59,690 nucleotides of DNA from Bordetella petrii (GCA_017745595.1 WMBV01000033.1:1-59690), one strand, 5' to 3'; counted from the first letter of the stretch, positions 48,137 to 59,416 are shown. A program made the numbers and translations. The notes: generated by a model from the letters alone, not told the origin.

Positions 48137-51100
48137 ATGCCGCACGCCGCATTTTCTTCCACGTTCAAATCGTCGAATCGTCCCGCTTTACGACGGACGG
48201 CGCGGCGGGCGGCCAATCCGCTTCGCCTGACGCCTTTAGCCTCGGCGCTTGCGGCGCTGGCCTTGGCCGGCAGCCTGGCCGCGCCCGAGGCCCAGGCCAA
48301 CCGGCCTTTCAGCGGGGGCTGGATGGCGGCCAAGGGGGCCACGCAGGCACACGCGGCCCGTACCGGCCGGCTACCCAACGGCATGCCGGCCGGGGCAACG
48401 AGCCGGCACCAGCAGACGGCCCGCCAGCAGGTGAACCGCTCGGTGTCGAACATGAGCCGGATGGCCGCCTCCATCGCGGCCAATCAGGTGGCGCAGTTGA
48501 AGGCGCGCGAAGCGGCCTTGAAGGCGGCCTCGAACATTCCGGACGGCGTGGCCGCGGGCGGCCTGGAGCAGGACCTGCAGGCTGGCTGGCAAGGGGCCGA
48601 GCGGGCGCTTGACACGGCCCGGGCGCAGGGCCGCACCGAGGTGACGGTCAGGCAGACGGACAAGAAGGCGATTTTGAACTGGAAGACGTTCAACGTCAGC
48701 CGCAACACGACGGTCAACTTCGACCAGAGCGGTGGCACGGATGCCAAGACGGGGGTCAATGACTGGGCGGTGCTCAACCGCATCAACGACCCCAGCGGCA
48801 AGCCCAGCCAGATCGCCGGGCGCATCAAGGCGCAAGGATCGGTCTACCTGATCAACCGCAACGGGGTGGTCTTTAGCGGCAGCAGCCAGGTGAACGTGCG
48901 CAACCTCGTGGCCGCCACGCTCAAGTTCACCGATGAGCAGTTCATGCGCGGGATCAACAACCCATCGCGTATCGAGATGGGCGCCGGCAACGACATCATC
49001 ATCCCGCAGTTCGGCGAGTTTTCCGATTCCAACAACTTCTTCGTGGGAGACCCGGTGGATCCCGGCCCGGTGCCGGGCGACGTGACGGTGCAGGCCGGCG
49101 CGAAGATCGAAGCGCACGGCGCGGGCAAGGTCATGCTGTTCGGTCCCAAGGTCCGCAACGCGGGCACGATCTCCGCGCCCGACGGGCAAGTGATCCTGGC
49201 CGCCGGTGAGAACGTGTATCTCAAGTCGCCCAACGATGATGAGCCCAACGCGGTGCGCGGGCTGGACGTGGCGGTGTCGGCGCCTGCGCCGCGAGCGTTC
49301 GGTCATATCCACTTTAACGCCGCGATCTCCCGCGGCGGCAACGCCAACTTCAAGAAGAAGATGTTGGAGGAGATCTTTCCGGCCATGCACGAGCGGGCTG
49401 AGCTGGCCGGCTACGAGGTCGCCAACGACGGCGTGGTGACGGCCGAGCGCGGCAACATCACGCTGCAGTCGATGGACGTCGCGCAGCGCGGCGTGCTACT
49501 GGCCACGACGGCGCTGAATAACCGCAATGGTTCCATTACGCTGCGGGCCTGGGGGCAGGGCTTCTACGCCTATTCCACGGGCACGGATGTGCGCGACCTG
49601 CTCGGCTGGGAGGCGGGTACGCTGACGCTGGCCCCGGGTAGTGTGGCGCGTATCCTGCCCGATCCGGGCGATACCAGCGAGATCGAGCTGGCGGCGCTGG
49701 CCACGCGCTACGAGCCGGGCCGGGTGTCGCTGTACGGCAAGGTCGTGAACGTGCAGCGCGATGCCGGCGTCTGGGCGCCGGCCGGCGACATCGACGTGCG
49801 CTCGGCCAGTCTGCCCGTGGAGATACAGCAAGGCACCAAGTCCTATGTGCTTGCCGAGCCCGACGGCAACCGCATCTACCTGGATGGCGGCGCCCTCCTG
49901 AGCGTGGCCGGGCTGCAGGACGTGCTGGTGCCGACCGAGCGCAACTTTATCGAGGCCGAGTTCCGCATCAACGAGTTGCGCGACTCGCCCCTGAACCGTA
50001 TCGGCTGGCTGCGCGGCCGGAAGGTGGTGGTGGACCGGCGCAAGTCCGGCGTCTTCACCGACGGGCCGATGGCCGGTGTCGAATGGGTGATGGACGAGCA
50101 GGGCAACGCTGTGCCGGGGGCCTGGGTAGGCACGCGCCTGGGCGATATGAGCGGCTGGGTGGGCGTGGGTAAAACCGACTTGCAGGAGCTGTCCACGCAG
50201 GGCGGCAGCATCTCGCTGGTGACCCAGAACGGCGACGTGATCACGCGTCCCGGCGCTTTTGTGGACGTCTCGGGCGGCTCGGTGCGCTACAGCGGTGGTT
50301 TCGACACGACGACACTGCTACGCGCGGCCAATGGACGCATGTACAACATCGGCGCGGCGCCCGCCGATGAAATCTATGTCGGCATTGTGGGCCAGTACGT
50401 GCGCGAGTCCCCGCGCTGGGGCGTGACCGATACGTGGAAATCGCCGCTGATCGGCGCGCCGCGCTACGAGCCTGGCTATACGGAGGGGCGCCAGGCGGGC
50501 GATATCGTGATCAAGGCCGGGCGCAACATCGTGCTCGAAGGCGACCTGTGGGGCGGGGTGGCCACGGGCGAGCGGCAGGCGGTGCAGGACGCGCCGCGCA
50601 CAGGCGGCAGCCTGACCGTGGGAGGCGCCTCGACCTCGGACTTTACCTGGTCGATGGGCCGGCTGTTCATCGGCTCGTCGCCCCGTCTGCTGCCCGAAGA
50701 CTTTACGGTCGATTCGGTCGAGGATCCGAACTGGTTCCAGTACCTGATGGCGGAGGAAACAGGAACCGGTGAGGACGGACGGCTGAAGCAGACCTGGCTG
50801 TCGGACGCGATGCTCAGCGCCTCGGGCCTGGGCGAGATCAATCTGTGGGTGACCGACGACTCGGCCATCGAGGCCGGTGCGAGGGTGGATCTCTCGCCCG
50901 GCGCCTCGCTGACGCTGGGGCGCGTGGAAAGCACTGAACCCGCCATCGAGGTGGCGGGCACGGTGCGCGCGCCGGGCGGAGCCATCGTACTGGAAAGCGG
51001 CAAGTCGCTGACGCTGGCGGCCACGGGCCGCCTGGATGTCGCGGGCGAGTGGCTCAACACCCATTATGATGGCTGGACGCCGTGGGCGCCGGCCATCAAT

Positions 51101-54100
51101 GGCGGCAGGGTGCGGATCAATAGCGAATTGCCGCGAGGCCGGCTGCTGGTGGAGGAGGGCGCCGTCATCGACGTGTCCGGCGGCGGGCATGTCTACAGCC
51201 ACGGCAAGCGGGCCGCGCTGCGCGCAGGCGATGCGGGCCGTATCCGGCTGGGCGGCGTGAACCACGAAAGCGGCCTGGAGAACCTGGACCTGCGCGCCTA
51301 CGCGGCCGGTTCGGGCGGCGAACTGGATCTGGTGCTGGAGTCCGACGTGCAGATCGGCGGCGCGCGGGGCCCGGATGCGGACCAGGCGCTGCATCTGCCG
51401 GCCTCGCTTTACGCGGACCGGGGCTTCCGTTCGGTGACCGTGGATGCGCAGGACCATCGCATCACGGTGCCGCAGGACGTGACGGTGCGCCAGGAGGTGA
51501 ATGTCGTCAATTTACTGCCGCAGGACTATGAGAACGCGCCCACGGGCACGCCGCTGGCGCACATGGGGCGTATCGGCCCGGCGCCGGCCCATGAGCGGCT
51601 GGCGCGCGATCCGGGCGGGGTGTGGCTGTACGGCGGGCAAGTGCGGGTCGAGGCGGGAGCGGCGCTGTCCACGGGCCTGGGCGGCACCGTGCGCCTGGCC
51701 GGAACGCCCAGCGGCGGCCAGAGCGGCGAATTCGATCTGCATGGCACGCTGCAAGCGCCGGCCGGGCGCATCGAGATCGAGGGCCAGTCGCTGACCCTGC
51801 ATTCGGGGGCGCAATTGCTGGCGCGGGGCGTGTCGGTGATCGAACACGAGGGCGCGCAGGGCCGCCAGGGCAGCGTGCTGGCCGGGGGCCAGATCACGCT
51901 GCAGGCGACGAACCTGAACCTGGAGAAGGGCGCGCTGGTGGATGTCTCGGGCGCCAGCGGCTGGATCGACGTGCCGTCCGGCGGTTCGTTCACCCAGCGC
52001 GGCCGGCTGCAGGCGGTGCGGGTCGACAGTGATGGCGGACTTCTCGAAATCCAGGGCAACGGCGTCATCGAAAGCCGCCTGCTGGCCGCTGCAGGCGGGC
52101 CGAACGCCATGGGCGGAGCGCTAGTGTTGGGGTACGCCTCGTCAGCCACGGGGGGAGACGGTCCGGGTCCGGCGCACGATGTTTTGGAACTGCTCAAGAT
52201 CCTGGACCGGGATTGTAACGGCGCCGGCGATGTTGCCTTGTGCACCGGGGACGATCCTTACAAGGCGACCGGCTGGGATGTCGGCGCGATATTCGGCATG
52301 GGAACGTCCTTCGAGGTCTCGCGCGAATTCGTCGACCTCGTCGTCGCTGCGGCGGAGGGAGGCAAGGCAGGATTCTTCCTTTCAGACAGCCGGCCTGCGT
52401 CGGGTGCCGGAACAGGTCCGCTCGATCCCGCTGACTACGGCGTGAACGATATCGTGATGGATTGGTTTCGCGACAACTACTGGGGTGGCCCGGACAATAT
52501 GCGTGACGTGTTCAATAGCCCGCCGCGCGATGCCAGCTTGGTCGTTCGTCCCTCGGCGTTCGGACAGGGTGGTTTTGACGATCTCATTTTACGCACGATT
52601 GAGGCTGCGCCGATACAGATCGATCCCACCACGCTGGCGCTGGGTCGGTCGATATCACTGCAGGGACGGATCGCGTCCAACGGCCAAGGCGCCGTCACGT
52701 TGCGCGCGCCGGTCATTTCACTGTCCGACGGCAGTGCCGCCGAGCCGGTGTCCGAAGGGCTGGCAGGCAGCCTGGCGCTGGAAGCCGAACTGATCGACAT
52801 CCAGGGGCTGAAGTTCAGTGCAGTCCAGGGAGCGCGCATCAGTGGCTACGCACATACGCTGATGCAGGCGCGCGACATCCGCCTGGGCAGCGCGACGGCC
52901 GAGCGCGTCAGCCTGGACGTGGACGGTGCGCTGACGCTGCGCGCGGGGCAGATCTACCCTGGAACGGCCGCGCGGGCCACCGTGCGCGCCGCCACGAAAC
53001 TGGACATCGAGCGCAACGGCAAAGCCGCCACGCCGCTGTCGGCCGGCGGCACGCTGCGGCTTGAGGCGCCGGTGATCGAGCAGAACGGGGTGCTGCGCGC
53101 GCCGTTCGGCCAGATCACGCTGGCGGCGACCGAAAAGCTGAGCCTGGGCGCGGGCAGCCTGACCTCGGTGTCGGGCGATGGGCGCAACGTGCTGTACGGC
53201 ATGCTCAGCAACAACGAATACTGGCTGGACCCCACGCAACAGATGGAGCAGGGCGTGCGTCCGAGCAAGTACCAACTCGCCGCGCCGCCGGACAAGCGCA
53301 TTGCCATGCAAGCCCCGGAGGTGATCCTGAACGAGGGCTCGCAGGTGGACGTGTCGGGCGGGGGCGATCTGCACGCCTGGGAATTCGTGCCCGGCCCGGG
53401 CGGCTCGCACGACGTGCTGACCCGGCCCGGCATGTACGCGATCGTACCCGGCTACGAGGGCGCCTCGCCGGCGGCGGGCACGGACGCGGGCCGGCGGGTG
53501 TGGCTGGAGGGCGGGGCCGGCCTGGAGCCCGGCTGGTATACCTTGCTGCCGGCGCATCATGCGCTGCTGCCGGGCGCCTATGCCGTTCAGGCCCTGGGGC
53601 GGGGCGGCTGGTACGCGGGCGGGGCGGGCGGCCAGCGGATGAGCGACGGGGCGCTGATGATGCGCGGGCGCACGGCCAATCCCTGGGCCGGACAGCAGGA
53701 TGCGCAGGACACGGCCTGGCGGGTGATGCCGGGCAGCGTGGTGCGCGACTATACCGAGTACTACGAGGCGCACGCCAATGACTTTTTCTCGTCCGACGCC
53801 TTCAAGCTGACGCAGTACCGGCATACCGGCCAGAACGTCGTGACGCCGCGCTTGCCGCGCGACGGCGGCACGCTGGTGCTCGAGGCCGGGCGCCGGCTCG
53901 AACTGGAAGGCAGCCTGGTCAACCGGGTGGGCCGGGACGGGCGCGGCAGCATGGTGGACATCGTGGCCGAGAAGATCGCCGTCGTATCCGGCGACAAGCC
54001 CTCGCAGGACCTGGCCGACGCCGGCTTCCTGGTGGTGGACGCGCAGCGGCTCTCCGGCTTCGGGGCCGGCAGCCTGCTGCTGGGCGGGACGCGCTCGGGC

Positions 54101-57100
54101 GACCCGCTGGGCCTGCGCCTGGACGTAACGGCCACCGATCTGGTGGTGCGCAACGATGCGCACTCGGCGCTCACCGGCCCGGAGATCCTGCTGGCCGCTT
54201 CGGACGGTCTGCACATTGAAGCCGGCAGCGTGGTCCGCGCCGAGGGCGAGATGGCGGCCGATGCGGCCGACCTGATCCTGAGCCCGCAGCAGGCCGCGCG
54301 GTACGATGACCGGGGCACGCCGCAGCCGGAGGACGACGTGCTGCTGGAGCCGGCCCGCGACTGGGGGGCGTTGCTGCGGGTGTCCAACGGTTCGGTCGTC
54401 GAAGTGGTGCGCACCAATGCCGATACTGCGCAGGGCGGCCAGGTGCGCATTGGTCGGGGCGCCTCCGTGTCGGCCGATGCGGCCTTGCTGATTGACGCCA
54501 CGCAGGCCACGCGGATGGAGCCTTCGGCCCTGCTGTCGGCGGCCGACCTGTCGGTGGCCTCGGGCAATATCGGGTTCGGCGGCGGCGAAGGGCTGGTGCT
54601 GGACACGGCCGCGCTGTCGCAACTGGCGCGCAGCCGCCACCTCACGCTGCGCAGCTACGGGCGCTTCGACTTTCATCAGTCGATGGATTTCGGCGACGCG
54701 GGCCTGGCCTCGGTCACGCTGGACGGCGGCAATCTGGCCGGCCACGGCGATGCGCGGGTTATCCTGCGCGGCCAGACGATACGACTGGTCAATCGCACCG
54801 GCGGCCAGGGCGAGGCCGGCAGCGGCCACGGCAGCCTGACGCTGGCGGCCCAGACGCTGATACTGGGCGCGGGACAGAAGAACGTGCGCGGCTTCGCCGA
54901 TGTGGCGCTGGCCGGCGACGGGCGGATCCTGGCCGAGGACAGCGGCGTGCTGGACGCGGGCCAGGCGGCATTGCAATTGAACACGCCGTTGCTGAGCGGG
55001 CGGGCGGGCGCGAGTGTGACGCTGCGCACGCAGGGCGATCTGCGGCTGGCGCCGGGCGCGGGGGCGCCGGCCGAGGCGCGGGACACCCGCGACAGCCGGG
55101 GCGCGCGCCTGACGCTGCAGGGGCGCAGCGCGCAGGTGGACGGCCACATCGCCGCCCTGGGCGGCGCGGTTACGGTCCAGGCCACCGGCGGCGACGTGGT
55201 CCTGGGCGAGGGGGCGCTGATCGACGTGGGCGGGTTCGGCAGCGCGTTCTTCGACCAGCAGGAATACGTGGATGCCGGCGACATCACGCTGTCGGCGGCC
55301 GGCGACGTGGCCATGCGGGCCGGCAGCCGGCTGAACCTGTCGGCGCCGGCCGGCGGCGGCGGGGCCGGCTCGCTGACCCTGGCGGCCAGCCAGGGCGGCG
55401 GCGTGTCGCTGCAAGGGCGGATCGACGCCCGCGCCGGCCGGCAGGGCCAGGCCGGGGCGTTCAGCCTCGACATCGACGCGCTGCCGGATTTTGCCGGGGT
55501 CAGCGCGCTGCTGGACGAGGCCGGCTTTACCCGCTCGCGCACGTTCCGCATCCGGCGCGGCGACGTGCTGCTCGATGGGCAGACCACGGCCGAGCAGTTT
55601 CTGTTGGTGGCGGACCAGGGCCGGGTGACGGTCGGCGGCGAAGTGGACGCGCGGGCGCGCTACGGCGGTTCGATTCGCATCGTGGGCGGCAATGGCGTGA
55701 CGGTGCGCCAGGGCGCGCGCCTGGCCGCCGGCGCCACCGATACGGCCGATCGGCTGGGCAGCGGGCGCATCACGCTGGAGGCGGCCGGCGGCACGCTGGC
55801 CCTGCAGGGCGGGGTGCTGGACGTCTCCGGCGGCGAGCAGGGCGTGGTGCGCCTGCGCGCGCAGCGCAACGGCGCCAACGACGGGCTGGCGATCTCGGCG
55901 CTGGCCGGCGAGGTGCGCGGCGCCCGCCAGGCGATTCTAGAGGGCGTGCGCCGCCATGCCAGCACCGACGGCACGGTCGAATCGGTGCGCGGCCAGGCGG
56001 TCGCCCAGGCGCTGGCGTTCGCGGCGCAGGAAGACGCGATTCTGGCCGGGCTGGGCGCATCCGCCTCGGCCTGGCGCGTGGCGCCGGGCATCGAGATCGC
56101 CGGTGCCAGCGACCTGTCCCTGTCCAATGACTGGAACCTGGCCGAGGATTTGGCTGGCACGCGCCTGGGCAGCCTGGCGCTGCTGGCCGGCGGCGACCTG
56201 GTGATCGGCGCGCACCTGAGCGACGGCTTCAGCGCGGCCGACCGCAGCGGTGAACTGCTGGCCACCCCGTCGTGGGACCTGCGCCTGGTGGCCGGCGCCG
56301 ACCTCGAGGCCGCCGATGCCCTGGCGCTGCAGGCGGCGGCCGGCCGGCCCGAGGGTGCGGGCACGATCCGGGTGGGCCTGGCCGATGCGGACCCCGACGA
56401 CGGCGCCGACACCGGCGCCGGCAAGCTGGTGCGCACCGGCACGGGCGACCTGACCGTGCGTGCGGCCGGCGGCCTGGTGCTGGCCCACAAGGAGTCGGTG
56501 ATCTACACGGCAGGCCGGCGCGATACCGATCCTACGCTGGGCGGCGCCTTTTCCACCGCGTTGCCCGGCGCGGTCTATGCGTTGCAGGGTGGGCACCTGG
56601 ACCTGCGGGTCGGCGGCGACGTCAGCGCGCAGCCTTCCGGGCAGCGCATGGTGCAGTGGCTGAACCGGCAGGGCAAGGTCAAGCTGGAGCCGGGCGACGA
56701 GGCGGTATTTGCCGACTACGATACGGGCGAGACGAAGTGGGTCGATGGGCAGTATGTCCCCATCATCGGCCCGGCCGAGCAGCCCAGTTGGTGGGTCAAT
56801 CATGGCCGTTTCCAGCAGGGCGTGGGCGCGCTGGGCGGCGGCAACGTATCGCTGCAGGCCGGCGGCGACCTGGTCAATCTGGTGGTGGCGCTGCCGACAA
56901 GCATGCGGGTCGGGGGCGGGCGCCGAGTGGGCGAGGCCAAGATGCCGCGCCAGGACAACGGCGGCATGCTGTCGGTGACGGCGGCCGGCGCCATCCTGGG
57001 CGGGCAGTACTACGTGGCGCGTGGGCAAGGGCAGATCCGCGCGGCCGAAACCGGCATCGGGCATCGGGTCACTATTACCACGGACGATACCTACAATCCG

Positions 57101-59416
57101 CAATCCCATACCTACGACCTGGCGCCGGTGCTGGCGCTGGGAGATGCCGCGGTGAGCCTGCGCACGGCGGGCGACCTGCGCCTGCAGACGGTGCTCGACC
57201 CGCTGCTGGTGCGCGAGGGCGACGAGGGCTCGGGCGAGTTCGCCTACGATGACCGAGGAACCTACATCAGCGGCTTCACCGATCGCACGGCCCTGCGCCT
57301 GAGCTCGGTGGGCGGCGACGTGACCCTGGTCAACCAGGGCGAGTACATCTGGCGGGACCTGACGGTGCGGACCCTGGGCCACAATGCCCGGGATAATCTG
57401 TCCGGAGTCGGCGAGAACGTCTACCCGGCCCGCACCCGGGTGGCGGCCATTGGCGGGGACCTGATTTTGCAAGGGCCGCTGCAGGTGCTGGCGCGCGAAT
57501 TCAACGACCTGGCGCTGCTGTCGGGCGGTGACCTGCTGTTCCTGGCGCCGGACGCGCCCTCCAGCGGCAAGTTGGCCGTGCCGGGGCCGAGGGTGGCCAT
57601 GTCCTACGCGGTGCCAGGCAGCCTGCCGACAGCGCTGCGACCATGGGGCGGCGAGATCCAAGGTAGAAATATGGCCTCGCTGGACGCGTTCCTGCGCAAC
57701 GAGGCTCGCCGCGAGCCAGATCCGAACAACCCGCCGGTGCTGCCGCTGACCCAGGATTACGAGCCCAGCCGGCTCTACGCGCGGGGCTCGGTGGAGAACC
57801 TGACGCTGATGGCCAACGAGCAGACCTGGGTGCGGGCCGGGCACGACATCCGGGGCCTGGACGTGATGGCGCGCAACCTGCATCCCAGTGACGTCACCTG
57901 GCTGGATGCGGGCAACGACATCCTGGAGATGCGTCCGCCCGCCTTGGCGCTCTGGGCCGTGCGCCACGTGGAAGTCCGTGGTCCGGGCCAGTTGCTGATG
58001 ACTGCAGGGCGCGACGTCCACGCCGATATCCTGAGCGTGGTCTCGCTGGGCAACCGCGAGGCCTTCGACGACAACAACCGGCCGATGCCGGACTCGCGCA
58101 TTGCGGGCCTGCCGGGGCAGGGGCAGGGCGCGGGCATCACCATCATGGCCGGGCTCAACGGCGAGGTGGGCTATGCCGACTTTGCGCAGGCCTACCTGGA
58201 CCCGGCCAATGTGGCGGCCATGCCCGGCTACCTGCGCACCACGCTGGCCGACGGCAGGCAGGTGCCACTGTACCTGACCGACGGGGTGGAGCCGCGCCCG
58301 GGCTTCATGAAAACCACGCGGCGCGGCCTGGTGTCCTTCATGCGGGAAATGACCGGCGAGACGCTGGACCCGCTGCAGGCCTGGGAGCGCTTCCAGCAAC
58401 TGCCGGCGCTGGCGCAGCAGCGCTTCATCCGCCAGGTGTTCATGCTGGAGCTGCGCGATGCCGGGCGCGACCAGAATTATCTCGAGGCGGACGACATGCC
58501 GCGCAACGGCGGCTACAACCGCGGCTATGCGGCCATCGAGACGCTGTTCCCGGGCGACGGCTGGTACGGCAGCGTGGCGGCCAGCCAGATGAAGCTGATG
58601 ACGATGTGGGGCGGCGACGTCAATGTACTCACGCCCGGCGGCGGCCTGCAGGTGGCGGCCCTGGGCGCCACGGTGGAGGACGGCTACGGCCTGGTGACGC
58701 TGGCCTCGGGCCACATCAACCTCTTTGCCGAGCAGGACGTGGTGGTGAACCGCTCGCGGGTGCTGTCCTTCGTGCCACAGGCCGCGCAGCAGGGCAGCGA
58801 CCAGATCATCTGGGCCAGCCGGGGCGACATCGACGCCGGGCGCGGGGCCAAGACGGTGCGGGTGCCGGCTTCGCCCGAGATCCTGACGGACGAGGACGGC
58901 CACACGACGATCCGCGAACGCTCGGACATGAGCGGCAGCGGCATCGGCACGGTGGGCGAGGGCGACGTGGACCTGGCCGCGCCGGAAGGCACGGTGAACT
59001 TCGGCGACGCCGGGGTGAGGGTGGCGGGCAACTTCAACGTGGCTGCGCTGCAGGTGCTTAACGTGGACAACATCGAGGTGCAGGGCGAATCCAAGGGCCT
59101 GCCACCGATGGTGGCGGTGAATATCGGCGCGCTGACCGGCGCCAGCGCGGCCGCTTCGGCGGCGGCCTCCGCCGCTGAGGAAACCGTCTCGCGCGCCCGC
59201 AAGGACGCGCGCCAGAACCAGCCATCGATCTTCAGCGTGCGGATTCTGGGCTTTGGAGGCCAGCGGCAGCAGTCGGGCAGCGTCGGCTCGCGTCCTGGAG
59301 ACCAGGCCGCTGTCCGCCGCCCGGGCAATCCGATTCAGGTCGTCGGAAGAGGAGAGCTGACCGCCACCCAGGCGAACAGCCTGACGGACGATGAGCGTGC
59401 GCATCTGGCATTGTAG
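48137..59416 (+). CDS. Filamentous-haemagglutinin-like exoprotein C (3759 aa)
   Basis: Intact frame. The extended signal peptide (basic residues 11-30, then RLTPLASALAALALAGS) is cleaved near PEAQA at ~54. TPS domain at ~165-265 with AILNWKTFNV and NRNGVVFSGSSQVNVRNLVA (NRNG at 240-243). Most of the chain is beta-helix-like. Around residues 1340-1440 an insert contains LDRDCNGAGDVALCTGDDP with two Cys and an Asp-rich loop, at the place where exoprotein A has its own Cys-pair insert. The C-terminal DUF3739-type end (GDVDLAAPEGTVNFGDAG, NFNVAALQVLNVDNIEVQGE) is conserved. The first ~600 bp and the 3' end are nearly identical in DNA to exoprotein A, indicating recent duplication or gene conversion. 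A terminator follows. Confidence 0.92.
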   Translation: MPHAAFSSTFKSSNRPALRRTARRAANPLRLTPLASALAALALAGSLAAPEAQANRPFSGGWMAAKGATQAHAARTGRLPNGMPAGATSRHQQTARQQVNRSVSNMSRMAASIAANQVAQLKAREAALKAASNIPDGVAAGGLEQDLQAGWQGAERALDTARAQGRTEVTVRQTDKKAILNWKTFNVSRNTTVNFDQSGGTDAKTGVNDWAVLNRINDPSGKPSQIAGRIKAQGSVYLINRNGVVFSGSSQVNVRNLVAATLKFTDEQFMRGINNPSRIEMGAGNDIIIPQFGEFSDSNNFFVGDPVDPGPVPGDVTVQAGAKIEAHGAGKVMLFGPKVRNAGTISAPDGQVILAAGENVYLKSPNDDEPNAVRGLDVAVSAPAPRAFGHIHFNAAISRGGNANFKKKMLEEIFPAMHERAELAGYEVANDGVVTAERGNITLQSMDVAQRGVLLATTALNNRNGSITLRAWGQGFYAYSTGTDVRDLLGWEAGTLTLAPGSVARILPDPGDTSEIELAALATRYEPGRVSLYGKVVNVQRDAGVWAPAGDIDVRSASLPVEIQQGTKSYVLAEPDGNRIYLDGGALLSVAGLQDVLVPTERNFIEAEFRINELRDSPLNRIGWLRGRKVVVDRRKSGVFTDGPMAGVEWVMDEQGNAVPGAWVGTRLGDMSGWVGVGKTDLQELSTQGGSISLVTQNGDVITRPGAFVDVSGGSVRYSGGFDTTTLLRAANGRMYNIGAAPADEIYVGIVGQYVRESPRWGVTDTWKSPLIGAPRYEPGYTEGRQAGDIVIKAGRNIVLEGDLWGGVATGERQAVQDAPRTGGSLTVGGASTSDFTWSMGRLFIGSSPRLLPEDFTVDSVEDPNWFQYLMAEETGTGEDGRLKQTWLSDAMLSASGLGEINLWVTDDSAIEAGARVDLSPGASLTLGRVESTEPAIEVAGTVRAPGGAIVLESGKSLTLAATGRLDVAGEWLNTHYDGWTPWAPAINGGRVRINSELPRGRLLVEEGAVIDVSGGGHVYSHGKRAALRAGDAGRIRLGGVNHESGLENLDLRAYAAGSGGELDLVLESDVQIGGARGPDADQALHLPASLYADRGFRSVTVDAQDHRITVPQDVTVRQEVNVVNLLPQDYENAPTGTPLAHMGRIGPAPAHERLARDPGGVWLYGGQVRVEAGAALSTGLGGTVRLAGTPSGGQSGEFDLHGTLQAPAGRIEIEGQSLTLHSGAQLLARGVSVIEHEGAQGRQGSVLAGGQITLQATNLNLEKGALVDVSGASGWIDVPSGGSFTQRGRLQAVRVDSDGGLLEIQGNGVIESRLLAAAGGPNAMGGALVLGYASSATGGDGPGPAHDVLELLKILDRDCNGAGDVALCTGDDPYKATGWDVGAIFGMGTSFEVSREFVDLVVAAAEGGKAGFFLSDSRPASGAGTGPLDPADYGVNDIVMDWFRDNYWGGPDNMRDVFNSPPRDASLVVRPSAFGQGGFDDLILRTIEAAPIQIDPTTLALGRSISLQGRIASNGQGAVTLRAPVISLSDGSAAEPVSEGLAGSLALEAELIDIQGLKFSAVQGARISGYAHTLMQARDIRLGSATAERVSLDVDGALTLRAGQIYPGTAARATVRAATKLDIERNGKAATPLSAGGTLRLEAPVIEQNGVLRAPFGQITLAATEKLSLGAGSLTSVSGDGRNVLYGMLSNNEYWLDPTQQMEQGVRPSKYQLAAPPDKRIAMQAPEVILNEGSQVDVSGGGDLHAWEFVPGPGGSHDVLTRPGMYAIVPGYEGASPAAGTDAGRRVWLEGGAGLEPGWYTLLPAHHALLPGAYAVQALGRGGWYAGGAGGQRMSDGALMMRGRTANPWAGQQDAQDTAWRVMPGSVVRDYTEYYEAHANDFFSSDAFKLTQYRHTGQNVVTPRLPRDGGTLVLEAGRRLELEGSLVNRVGRDGRGSMVDIVAEKIAVVSGDKPSQDLADAGFLVVDAQRLSGFGAGSLLLGGTRSGDPLGLRLDVTATDLVVRNDAHSALTGPEILLAASDGLHIEAGSVVRAEGEMAADAADLILSPQQAARYDDRGTPQPEDDVLLEPARDWGALLRVSNGSVVEVVRTNADTAQGGQVRIGRGASVSADAALLIDATQATRMEPSALLSAADLSVASGNIGFGGGEGLVLDTAALSQLARSRHLTLRSYGRFDFHQSMDFGDAGLASVTLDGGNLAGHGDARVILRGQTIRLVNRTGGQGEAGSGHGSLTLAAQTLILGAGQKNVRGFADVALAGDGRILAEDSGVLDAGQAALQLNTPLLSGRAGASVTLRTQGDLRLAPGAGAPAEARDTRDSRGARLTLQGRSAQVDGHIAALGGAVTVQATGGDVVLGEGALIDVGGFGSAFFDQQEYVDAGDITLSAAGDVAMRAGSRLNLSAPAGGGGAGSLTLAASQGGGVSLQGRIDARAGRQGQAGAFSLDIDALPDFAGVSALLDEAGFTRSRTFRIRRGDVLLDGQTTAEQFLLVADQGRVTVGGEVDARARYGGSIRIVGGNGVTVRQGARLAAGATDTADRLGSGRITLEAAGGTLALQGGVLDVSGGEQGVVRLRAQRNGANDGLAISALAGEVRGARQAILEGVRRHASTDGTVESVRGQAVAQALAFAAQEDAILAGLGASASAWRVAPGIEIAGASDLSLSNDWNLAEDLAGTRLGSLALLAGGDLVIGAHLSDGFSAADRSGELLATPSWDLRLVAGADLEAADALALQAAAGRPEGAGTIRVGLADADPDDGADTGAGKLVRTGTGDLTVRAAGGLVLAHKESVIYTAGRRDTDPTLGGAFSTALPGAVYALQGGHLDLRVGGDVSAQPSGQRMVQWLNRQGKVKLEPGDEAVFADYDTGETKWVDGQYVPIIGPAEQPSWWVNHGRFQQGVGALGGGNVSLQAGGDLVNLVVALPTSMRVGGGRRVGEAKMPRQDNGGMLSVTAAGAILGGQYYVARGQGQIRAAETGIGHRVTITTDDTYNPQSHTYDLAPVLALGDAAVSLRTAGDLRLQTVLDPLLVREGDEGSGEFAYDDRGTYISGFTDRTALRLSSVGGDVTLVNQGEYIWRDLTVRTLGHNARDNLSGVGENVYPARTRVAAIGGDLILQGPLQVLAREFNDLALLSGGDLLFLAPDAPSSGKLAVPGPRVAMSYAVPGSLPTALRPWGGEIQGRNMASLDAFLRNEARREPDPNNPPVLPLTQDYEPSRLYARGSVENLTLMANEQTWVRAGHDIRGLDVMARNLHPSDVTWLDAGNDILEMRPPALALWAVRHVEVRGPGQLLMTAGRDVHADILSVVSLGNREAFDDNNRPMPDSRIAGLPGQGQGAGITIMAGLNGEVGYADFAQAYLDPANVAAMPGYLRTTLADGRQVPLYLTDGVEPRPGFMKTTRRGLVSFMREMTGETLDPLQAWERFQQLPALAQQRFIRQVFMLELRDAGRDQNYLEADDMPRNGGYNRGYAAIETLFPGDGWYGSVAASQMKLMTMWGGDVNVLTPGGGLQVAALGATVEDGYGLVTLASGHINLFAEQDVVVNRSRVLSFVPQAAQQGSDQIIWASRGDIDAGRGAKTVRVPASPEILTDEDGHTTIRERSDMSGSGIGTVGEGDVDLAAPEGTVNFGDAGVRVAGNFNVAALQVLNVDNIEVQGESKGLPPMVAVNIGALTGASAAASAAASAAEETVSRARKDARQNQPSIFSVRILGFGGQRQQSGSVGSRPGDQAAVRRPGNPIQVVGRGELTATQANSLTDDERAHLAL

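Noticed and set aside
12961-59000. RGD tripeptides in all three exoproteins as integrin-binding motifs
   Set aside because: Arg-Gly-Asp is expected often by chance in Gly/Asp-rich beta-helix turns; no conserved context is visible.
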